Shown: positions 58,135 to 64,000 of the stretch, one piece after another
How positions within the stretch are numbered: position 1 is the stretch's first letter
Layout: each line of letters begins with the position of its first letter
Made by a program: the position numbers and the translations under genes
The notes under the pieces: generated by a model
What the model saw: the letters and a program-made list of their open reading frames with translations, nothing else
What the model was told of the DNA's origin: nothing
Databases searched by the model: none
From: Microbacterium sp. BR1
GTDB taxonomy: Bacteria > Actinomycetota > Actinomycetes > Actinomycetales > Microbacteriaceae
Assembly (NCBI RefSeq): GCF_002812725.1
Contig: NZ_NMUN01000004.1
Span: forward strand, 434,001-498,000
Length of the DNA: 64,000 bases
Reading direction: 5' to 3'

Positions 58135-58541
58135 GCGACGCAGAGTCATCCACTGCCGACACCGACGAGCGCATCGCGCGCGTCGCCTTCAACGACGACG
58201 GACTGGTCGCGGCCATCGTGCAGCAGCACGACACCCGCGAGGTCCTGATGCTCGGCTGGATGGATGCGGAGGCACTCCGCCGGACACTCACGAGCGGTCG
58301 CGTGACGTTCTGGTCGCGCTCGCGCCGTGAGTACTGGCGGAAGGGCGACACCTCGGGCCACATCCAGCTGGTTCGCGGGGCTCGGCTCGACTGCGACGGC
58401 GATGCCGTGCTGTTGAGCGTCGAGCAGGTCGGCCCCGCGTGCCACACCGGCACGCGCACGTGCTTCGACGCCGACGACCTCGCGCCCGCGGTCACCGACA
58501 CGGCCGCGGTCACCGACACGGCTGCGGCGGACGGCGCGTGA
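58131..58541 (+). CDS. hisI: phosphoribosyl-AMP cyclohydrolase HisI
   Basis: HisI opens the adenine ring of PR-AMP. The 136-residue protein has the family motifs [32 protein letters not shown] and the metal ligands in [10 protein letters not shown] and [10 protein letters not shown]. An extra C-terminal tail contains a perfect duplication of VTDTAA, coded by adjacent 18-bp repeats (58488-58505 and 58506-58523). It overlaps the next gene by 4 bp. Confidence 0.95.
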   Translation: MSDAESSTADTDERIARVAFNDDGLVAAIVQQHDTREVLMLGWMDAEALRRTLTSGRVTFWSRSRREYWRKGDTSGHIQLVRGARLDCDGDAVLLSVEQVGPACHTGTRTCFDADDLAPAVTDTAAVTDTAAADGA

Positions 58542-59194
58542 GGATCCGTCGGGCGCGGTCCACGACGGTCCTCCTGCTTCTCGCGGCGGGCGCCCTGCTC
58601 CTGATCGCGTCGACGCAGACGTGGTTCGTCGTCGTGCTGCGGGAGAGCCCGGACACACCGCTCGAGGTGAGCGGATCGGCCGCGATGCCGGTCCTCGCAC
58701 CGCTCGCCCTGGCTGCGCTGGCCGTCGCAGCGGCGACCTCCATCGCGGGCCGCTTCCTGTCCTATGCCGCCGCGGTCCTCGCGGTCCTGCTGGGTTCAGC
58801 CCTCACCGTCCTGCTCTGGGCGCCCTCGACGGGCCATACGGCGGCCGCGATCGCCCCCACGGTCACCGAGGCAACGGGGATCGCCGGAACGGATGCGATC
58901 GCCGCCCTGGTCCGGCGTGTCGACACCACGGCGTGGCCGATCATCGCGCTGGTGCTGTCCGTTGTGCTGCTCGTCGTCGGGCTGTTCGCCCTGGTAACGG
59001 CCCACGCGTGGCCCCGAACGGGACGCCGCTACCGGACGAGCTCTCGCCCGCGTGGTGCCGACGCCGCAGGTCGCGGCGCCGAGCGCGGTCAGTCCGTTGC
59101 GGCCTCGGGTGAGACATCCGCGACCTCCTCCGCCCCCCTGGACGCGATCGACTCGTGGGACGACCTCAGCCACGGGTCCGACCCCACGCGCTGA
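58538..59194 (+). CDS. trp region conserved membrane protein (Trp biosynthesis-associated)
   Basis: The 218-residue protein has four predicted membrane helices (for example [24 protein letters not shown] and [19 protein letters not shown]). The extracytoplasmic loop after the first helix contains the TQTWF segment typical of the actinobacterial trp operon membrane protein family. A hydrophilic, disordered C-terminal tail follows. The family sits between trpE and trpC in other species; its function is unknown. Here it directly overlaps hisI, with no trpE. GTG 58538 places the first helix near the N-terminus. Confidence 0.85.
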   Translation: MRIRRARSTTVLLLLAAGALLLIASTQTWFVVVLRESPDTPLEVSGSAAMPVLAPLALAALAVAAATSIAGRFLSYAAAVLAVLLGSALTVLLWAPSTGHTAAAIAPTVTEATGIAGTDAIAALVRRVDTTAWPIIALVLSVVLLVVGLFALVTAHAWPRTGRRYRTSSRPRGADAAGRGAERGQSVAASGETSATSSAPLDAIDSWDDLSHGSDPTR

Positions 59195-59252
59195 CCACCG
59201 CAGGCGCCTGCCGACACCGCGGAGTCGGACTTGGGGCCCCGCGCGCTCCCGA

Positions 59253-59258
59253 TAGACT
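59253..59258 (+). promoter_or_regulatory. -10 element ahead of the HGxxPAAW-trpCBA genes
   Basis: TAGACT lies 30 bp before the ATG of the HGxxPAAW gene, which has its own AAGGAG ribosome binding site. A transcript from here would carry a leader of about 23 nt and the trpC, trpB and trpA genes. Confidence 0.5.
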
Positions 59259-59287
59259 GGGGTGCGCATTCCACCGAAGGAGCCCCC

Positions 59288-59518
59288 ATGAGCCACGACA
59301 TCGACGACCCCGGTCACGGACACTCGCCGGCCGCCTGGACAGCAGTGGTGATCATGCTGCTCGCCGTCACCATCGGCACCGTCGCATTCGTTGTCGACGT
59401 GCCATGGATCGTCTGGGCCTCCGCGGGTCTGCTCGTCGTCGGTCTGCTCGTCGGCTGGGTGATGAAGCGCACCGGATACGGCGTCGGCGGCGCCAAGTCG
59501 GCTCCGAAAGCGCATTGA
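59288..59518 (+). CDS. HGxxPAAW family small membrane protein
   Basis: The 76-residue protein carries the family-defining HGHSPAAW near its N-terminus, followed by two membrane helices (TAVVIMLLAVTIGTVAFVV and IVWASAGLLVVGLLVGWVM) and a short basic tail. It is a conserved trp-cluster companion in Actinobacteria with no known function. The ATG has AAGGAG 7 nt upstream. trpC starts 2 bp after the stop. Confidence 0.88.
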   Translation: MSHDIDDPGHGHSPAAWTAVVIMLLAVTIGTVAFVVDVPWIVWASAGLLVVGLLVGWVMKRTGYGVGGAKSAPKAH

Positions 59519-59520
59519 GC

Positions 59521-60297
59521 ATGCTGGCCGACCTCACGTCCGGCGCGGTGGAAGATGCGCGCGCTCGTGAGGCCGAGCTCCCTCTTCCCGCGCTCGAGCG
59601 CAAGGCCCTGGCCGCGTCACCCGCGATCGACGTCCTCGCGGCGCTGGCCCCGAGCGGCACCGTGCGAATCATCGCCGAGGTCAAGCGCGCCAGTCCGTCG
59701 CGCGGCGATCTTGCCGACATCCCCGACCCGGCGCTGCAGGCACGGCTCTATGAGCAGGGCGGCGCGTCGGCGATCAGCGTCCTGACCGAGGGGCGCCGGT
59801 TCAAGGGCAGCCTCGCGGATCTCGAAGCGGTGCGCGCGGCCGTGTCGGTGCCCGTCCTCCGCAAAGATTTCATCGCCACGGCGTACCAGGTGTTCGAAGC
59901 GCGCGCCGCGGGCGCCGACCTGGTCCTGCTGATCGCCGCGGCACTCGACCAGCCCACGCTCGCGACGTTGCACGAACTCGTGATCGAACTGGGCATGACC
60001 CCCTTCGTCGAGACGCACAACCTCGACGAGGTCCGCCGCGCAAGCGAGATCGGAGCACGCCTCGTGGGTGTCAACGCACGTGACCTGAGCACATTCGAGC
60101 TCGACCGCGACCTGTTCGGTCGCCTGGCCGAGCACATCCCCGCCGACGCGATCAAGATCGCCGAGTCGGCTGTGCTGCGCCCCGAGGACGTCGCGCACTA
60201 CCGGAACGATGGCGCCGACGTGGTGCTCGTCGGCGAGGCGCTGGTGACGGGCGACCCCGTTGCAACACTCCGCGACTTCCTGGCGGTGCCGGCATGA
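59521..60297 (+). CDS. trpC: indole-3-glycerol phosphate synthase
   Basis: TrpC closes the indole ring, making indole-3-glycerol phosphate. The 258-residue TIM barrel has the catalytic lysine region [40 protein letters not shown] and [13 protein letters not shown]. It is a single-function enzyme, not fused to TrpF. ATG 59521 is 2 bp after the preceding stop. The stop overlaps trpB by 4 bp. Confidence 0.96.
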   Translation: MLADLTSGAVEDARAREAELPLPALERKALAASPAIDVLAALAPSGTVRIIAEVKRASPSRGDLADIPDPALQARLYEQGGASAISVLTEGRRFKGSLADLEAVRAAVSVPVLRKDFIATAYQVFEARAAGADLVLLIAAALDQPTLATLHELVIELGMTPFVETHNLDEVRRASEIGARLVGVNARDLSTFELDRDLFGRLAEHIPADAIKIAESAVLRPEDVAHYRNDGADVVLVGEALVTGDPVATLRDFLAVPA

Positions 60298-61565
60298 GCC
60301 TGCGCGCTGCCACGGGGCCGTTCTTCGGCGAGTTCGGCGGGCGATTCATGCCCGAGTCGCTCATCGCGGCGATCGATGAGCTGACAGGCGTTTACGAGGC
60401 CGCCATGGCCGACCCCGAGTTCATCCGCGAGTTCCACCACTTGCTCGCGACGTACGCGGGTCGCCCCTCGATCATCACCGAGGTGCCCCGTTTCGCCGAG
60501 CACGCGGGCGGCGCGCGTGTCTTCCTCAAGCGTGAGGACCTCAACCACACGGGATCGCACAAGATCAACAACGTCCTGGGTCAGGCTCTGCTGACCAAAC
60601 GCCTCGGCAAGACGCGTGTCATCGCCGAGACGGGAGCGGGTCAGCACGGTGTCGCCACCGCAACGGCCGCTGCCTTGTTCGGGTTCGAGTGCACGATCTA
60701 CATGGGCGAGGTCGACACCGAACGCCAGGCGCTCAATGTCGCGCGGATGCGTCTGCTCGGCGCTGAGGTCATCCCCGTCACCACCGGCTCGCGGACGCTG
60801 AAGGATGCGATCAACGAGGCGTACCGCGACTGGGTGTCGAGCGTCGAGACGACCAACTACATCTTCGGCACGGCCGCCGGCCCCCACCCGTTCCCGGCGA
60901 TGGTCCGCGATTTCCAGAAGGTCATCGGCGACGAGGCCCGCGCGCAGCTGCTCGACGAGCTCGGACGCCTCCCCGACGCGGTCGTCGCCTGCGTGGGCGG
61001 CGGATCCAATGCGATCGGGATGTTCGATGCGTTCCTCGACGACGCCGACGTGCGCCTGTACGGCGTCGAGGCGGCCGGCGACGGCGTCGACACCCCGTTC
61101 CACGCGGCGTCCATCGAACGCGGACGCCCCGGCATCCTGCACGGCGCCAAGACCTACGTGCTGATGGACGAAGACGGCCAGACGACCGAGTCGCACTCGA
61201 TCTCCGCCGGACTCGACTACCCGGGTGTCGGTCCCGAGCACGCCTGGCTGTCGGCGATCGGTCGCGCAGAGTACATCCCCGCCACCGACGACGAGGCGAT
61301 GCAGGCCCTGCGCCTGCTGAGCCGCACGGAGGGCATCATCCCGGCCATCGAGTCGGCGCATGCCCTCGCCGGTGCGCTGCGCATCGGCAAGGAGCTCGGA
61401 CCCGACGGCATCATCGCCATCTGCCTCTCGGGGCGCGGCGACAAGGACATGGACACCGCAGCACGCTACTTCGAGCTGTACGACGCGGATGCGGCAGCTC
61501 CCGTCATCCCGGACGAGGTCATCGGCACCGACGACGCCGCGTCGGGCGAGGGGATCCAGCTGTGA
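60294..61565 (+). CDS. trpB: tryptophan synthase beta chain
   Basis: TrpB condenses indole with serine. The 423-residue protein has the PLP lysine K90 in HTGSHKINN, the ammonium-tunnel region [12 protein letters not shown], the phosphate-binding GGGSNAIG and the C-terminal [11 protein letters not shown]. It is the canonical TrpB1 type, adjacent to trpA. It begins [14 protein letters not shown] after a short N-terminus. Confidence 0.97.
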   Translation: MSLRAATGPFFGEFGGRFMPESLIAAIDELTGVYEAAMADPEFIREFHHLLATYAGRPSIITEVPRFAEHAGGARVFLKREDLNHTGSHKINNVLGQALLTKRLGKTRVIAETGAGQHGVATATAAALFGFECTIYMGEVDTERQALNVARMRLLGAEVIPVTTGSRTLKDAINEAYRDWVSSVETTNYIFGTAAGPHPFPAMVRDFQKVIGDEARAQLLDELGRLPDAVVACVGGGSNAIGMFDAFLDDADVRLYGVEAAGDGVDTPFHAASIERGRPGILHGAKTYVLMDEDGQTTESHSISAGLDYPGVGPEHAWLSAIGRAEYIPATDDEAMQALRLLSRTEGIIPAIESAHALAGALRIGKELGPDGIIAICLSGRGDKDMDTAARYFELYDADAAAPVIPDEVIGTDDAASGEGIQL

Positions 61566-62359
61566 GTTCACGCGTCGAAGAGGCGATCGCGCGCGCCCAC
61601 GCCGAGGGCCGCGGTGTACTCGTCGGCTACCTGCCCGTGGGCTTCCCCGATCTCGAGACGAGCATCGAGGCCGCCGTCGCGCTGGCCGAGAACGGTGCCG
61701 ACATCATCGAACTCGGCCCCCCGTACAGCGATCCGGTGATGGACGGCGTCGTCATTCAGGAAGCGACACAGGCGGCCCTCGCCGCCGGGTTCCGGTTGAA
61801 GCACCTCTTCCCGGCGATCCGTGCGATCACGGAGCGCATCGACATCCCGGTGCTCGTCATGTCGTACTGGAACCCGATCTGGCAGTACGGCGTCGACCGC
61901 TACGCCGATGACCTGCTCGCCGCGGGCGGTGCGGGCATCATCACGCCCGACATCACGCCCGAGGCCGCGGGGGAGTGGATCGCCGCGAGCACCCGCACCG
62001 GGCTCGACCGCATCTTCCTCGCCGCACCGACCTCGACGGACGAGCGGCTCGACCTTGTCGTTCAGAACTCGACCGGTTTCGTGTACACGGTCTCGACGAT
62101 GGGCATCACGGGCGAGCGCACGGAGCTGGATGCCGCGGCCCGCACACTCGTCGCGCGGCTCCGCGAACGCGGCGCGAAGTACGCCTGCGTCGGCATCGGA
62201 ATCTCCACCCCCGATCAGGTGACGGGCGTGATCGAGTACGCGGACGGCGCGATCGTGGGCACGGCTCTCGTGCGCGCGCTCCGCGACGGCGGCGTCGAGG
62301 GCCTCGGCGAAGTCGTTCGCGCGCTCTCGGCGGGGACGTCACGCCCCCAGACGGCCTAG
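61562..62359 (+). CDS. trpA: tryptophan synthase alpha chain
   Basis: TrpA cleaves indole-3-glycerol phosphate to indole, which passes to TrpB. The 265-residue TIM barrel has the catalytic residues E50 and D61 in [15 protein letters not shown] and the loop [15 protein letters not shown]. The usual GVPYSDP reads GPPYSDP here, a conservative change. GTG 61562 overlaps the trpB stop by 4 bp. It ends the trp cluster. Confidence 0.96.
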   Translation: MSSRVEEAIARAHAEGRGVLVGYLPVGFPDLETSIEAAVALAENGADIIELGPPYSDPVMDGVVIQEATQAALAAGFRLKHLFPAIRAITERIDIPVLVMSYWNPIWQYGVDRYADDLLAAGGAGIITPDITPEAAGEWIAASTRTGLDRIFLAAPTSTDERLDLVVQNSTGFVYTVSTMGITGERTELDAAARTLVARLRERGAKYACVGIGISTPDQVTGVIEYADGAIVGTALVRALRDGGVEGLGEVVRALSAGTSRPQTA

Positions 62360-62680
62360 CCGGCCGCGCCGCGCCGCACTTCGCCGTTCCGCACCGCCGC
62401 ACATTGACCCGTGTCGCGCCGCACGACCGGTGCCCTCGGGCCCGTCCCGTCGGCCGTCAGCTCGGCGAGCCCCACGTCGGCGGCTGTTCCCTGCATGCGC
62501 GCCACCCACAGACGTAGCGGATGCCGCGAACTGGCGCCAACGTGGTGTCGGGGGTACCTGACGCAGGGCCTCGTCGCTGAGCCGATCGCGAGCCCCTGAC
62601 CCCGATGCAGGCGCATACCCGGCGTCGTGCCGCCCGGACCCGACTCGGGCACGTCGCCGCGCTGATCTAGACTTCCGCTC
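62360..62680. other. 321-bp intergenic region between trpA and lgt
   Basis: No gene is supported here. The region holds a short Arg-rich open frame (62604-62669, 21 codons) without a ribosome binding site. The lgt promoter is at its right end. No strong terminator is seen after trpA, only weak GC-rich pairings. Given its size in this compact genome, it could hide a small RNA, but nothing in the sequence shows one. Confidence 0.5.
62668..62673 (+). promoter_or_regulatory. -10 element of lgt
   Basis: TAGACT ends 7 nt before the lgt ATG, which lacks a Shine-Dalgarno sequence. The spacing predicts a leaderless message. Confidence 0.5.
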
Positions 62681-63682
62681 ATGCCTTCTTTCGCCCTGAG
62701 CGTGCACGCGAGTGTTGTCGCGAGCATCCCGAGCCCGTCGATCAGCTTCATTGAGCTCGGCCCGCTGCGCATCCATTTCTACGCGCTCTGCATCATCGCG
62801 GGCATCATCGTCGCGACGATCATGACGAACCACCGCCTCACCAAACAGGGTGCCGAGCCGTGGGTCGTGCTCGATGTGACGCTCCCGGCGGTCGTGCTCG
62901 GGATCATCGTCGCGCGGGCGTATCACGTGCTCACGCACCCCGGTTTCTACTTCGGCGAGGGCACCGACCCGCTCGCCGTGTTCTACATCTGGGAGGGCGG
63001 CATCGCGATCTACGGCGCCCTCATCGGGGGCGCGATAGGTGCCTGGCTCGGGTGTCGCTGGAGCGGCATCCGGTTCTGGACGTACGCGGATGCCCTGGCA
63101 CCGGGCCTGCTGCTCGCTCAGGCGATGGGACGCTTCGGCAACTGGTTCAACCAGGAACTGTTCGGTCTTCCCACGAATGTGCCGTGGGGTCTGGAGATCG
63201 ACCCCGACAACGCGGCGTTCCCCCCGGGCCTGGCGCCCGACACGCTCTTCCACCCCACGTTCCTGTACGAGGTCATCTGGAACGTCGCGGGCGTCATCGT
63301 CTTGCTTTGGGCCGGCCGCAAGCTGCAGCTGCAGTGGGGTCGCCTGTTCGGTCTGTACCTCATCTGGTACAGCGCCGGCCGGATCGTGTGGGAATCGATC
63401 CGCATCGACCCGAGTGAGATCATCCTGGGCCTGCGCACGAACGTGTGGGCCGCGATCCTCGGCGTCGTCGTCGGCCTGTCCATCATGATCGTCCAGAAGC
63501 GTCGCCACACCGGCATGGAGCCGAGCCCGTACATGCCCGGCCGCGGCCCGGTCGTCGCGGAGCCGGGCGAAGGTGCTGGGGTACAATCGCAGGACACCAC
63601 TGAGTTCGTGGACGTGAGCGAGCCGCCCGCGAACGAACTCCAGGGCGGGGCAACGGCCACAAGCACAGTCGCCAGTAAATAG
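62681..63682 (+). CDS. lgt: prolipoprotein diacylglyceryl transferase
   Basis: Lgt transfers diacylglycerol to the lipobox cysteine of prolipoproteins such as the SsuA-like protein in this window. The 333-residue protein has seven or so membrane helices and the Lgt signature GRFGNWFNQELFG, with HPTFLYE downstream. The cytoplasmic C-terminal tail is hydrophilic and variable. It lies between trpA and gltB, as usual in Actinobacteria. Confidence 0.96.
   Translation: MPSFALSVHASVVASIPSPSISFIELGPLRIHFYALCIIAGIIVATIMTNHRLTKQGAEPWVVLDVTLPAVVLGIIVARAYHVLTHPGFYFGEGTDPLAVFYIWEGGIAIYGALIGGAIGAWLGCRWSGIRFWTYADALAPGLLLAQAMGRFGNWFNQELFGLPTNVPWGLEIDPDNAAFPPGLAPDTLFHPTFLYEVIWNVAGVIVLLWAGRKLQLQWGRLFGLYLIWYSAGRIVWESIRIDPSEIILGLRTNVWAAILGVVVGLSIMIVQKRRHTGMEPSPYMPGRGPVVAEPGEGAGVQSQDTTEFVDVSEPPANELQGGATATSTVASK
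63580..63640 (+). promoter_or_regulatory. possible gltB promoter and stem-loop inside the lgt 3' end
   Basis: A TACAAT (near 63581-63586) in the last codons of lgt resembles a -10 element about 165 bp before gltB. An inverted repeat follows (GAGTTCGT at 63602-63609 with ACGAACTC at 63633-63640). Together they could form a promoter and leader structure for gltB. The evidence is positional only. Confidence 0.3.
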
Positions 63683-63748
63683 ACCGCCACGAAGTAATGC
63701 TTCCGGGCCGACGTCGTCCCATGAGATCCACCAGTGAGGACGGTTGAC

Positions 63749-64000
63749 ATGGCCGTGAGCCCGAACTACGGCGACAACGCTTCATTCCCGGCAAAGCAGG
63801 GGATGTACAACCCGGCATTCGAGAAGGATGCCTGTGGTCTGGCGATGGTCGCCACGCTCCGAGGCACGCCCGGGCACGACATCGTTGCCCAAGCTCTGAC
63901 GGCGCTGCGCAACCTCGAGCACCGCGGCGCCATCGGCTCCGACGCGGGTACGGGCGACGGCGCCGGAATCCTGACTCAGATCCCGGATGAGTTCCTCCGC
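63749..64000 (+). CDS. gltB: glutamate synthase large subunit, N-terminal part only
   Basis: GltB, with GltD, converts glutamine and 2-oxoglutarate to two glutamates. Only 84 codons are present before the window edge. They encode a propeptide of 28 residues and the mature N-terminal nucleophile C29 in [13 protein letters not shown], followed by [27 protein letters not shown] of the class II glutamine amidotransferase domain. The motifs are unambiguous. The ATG lies 66 bp after lgt. Confidence 0.95.
   Translation, partial: MAVSPNYGDNASFPAKQGMYNPAFEKDACGLAMVATLRGTPGHDIVAQALTALRNLEHRGAIGSDAGTGDGAGILTQIPDEFLR

Noticed and set aside
62604..62669. A 21-codon Arg-rich reading frame upstream of lgt
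   Set aside because: No ribosome binding site or family support, and it ends within the lgt promoter.

Overview
The window is high-GC, densely packed chromosomal DNA from an actinobacterium. The gene orders (pdxST-yebC-ruvCAB-yajC-secDF-rel; rarA-rpsD-alaS-ruvX-mltG-aroECKBQ-efp-nusB; pyrRBC-x-carAB-pyrF-mihF/gmk; rpoZ-metK-priA-fmt-rsmB-rpe; hisEGFI-trp-lgt-gltB) are the classical actinobacterial ones, known for example from Mycobacterium. The fusion of the integration host factor domain to guanylate kinase, the HGxxPAAW protein in the trp region and the overall compactness suggest Microbacteriaceae, probably Microbacterium or a close relative. That placement is inference. No tRNA, rRNA, CRISPR array, insertion sequence or prophage gene was seen.

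Layout. 1-1898: a PdxR-type regulator divergent from the PLP synthase genes pdxS and pdxT. 2029-8979: DUF1697 protein, YebC regulator, Holliday junction genes ruvC, ruvA, ruvB and the Sec accessory genes yajC, secD, secF. 9083-15229: the (p)ppGpp enzyme Rel, three minus-strand genes (AbiEi-like protein, DUF349 protein, small membrane protein) and rarA. 15400-26622: rpsD, alaS, ruvX, mltG, the shikimate genes aroE-aroC-aroK-aroB-aroQ, then efp and nusB. 26641-31358: a SNF2 helicase and a metallo-beta-lactamase/Rieske protein, apparently inserted between nusB and the pyr operon and bordered by short repeats. 31546-41170: the complete pyrimidine operon with a PyrR-binding loop in its leader, ending in the IHF-Gmk fusion.

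41272-48050: a six-gene cassette (SsuBAC-like sulfonate ABC transporter, acetyl-CoA synthetase, O-acetylhomoserine sulfhydrylase, CoA-binding protein) that interrupts the usual gmk-rpoZ order. 48173-54074: rpoZ, metK, priA (with degenerate helicase motifs), fmt, rsmB. 54088-55272: a minus-strand glutaminase-STAS protein. 55456-62359: rpe, hisE, hisG, hisF, hisI and a trp cluster (membrane protein, HGxxPAAW protein, trpC, trpB, trpA) that lacks the expected trpE. 62681-64000: lgt and the start of gltB.

Most genes serve core metabolism and information processing. They are arranged in operons with ATGA, GTGA or TGATG overlaps. A repeated feature is a TANNNT -10 hexamer only 6-7 nt before the start codon, which predicts leaderless transcripts for about eleven genes. 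The less ordinary content is in the intergenic DNA (two related palindromes in divergent promoter regions, a four-arm GGCGAAACACC structure, a 16-bp tandem repeat), in the domain fusions, and in the insertions and losses that interrupt conserved gene order. I found no clear undescribed defence or mobile system.
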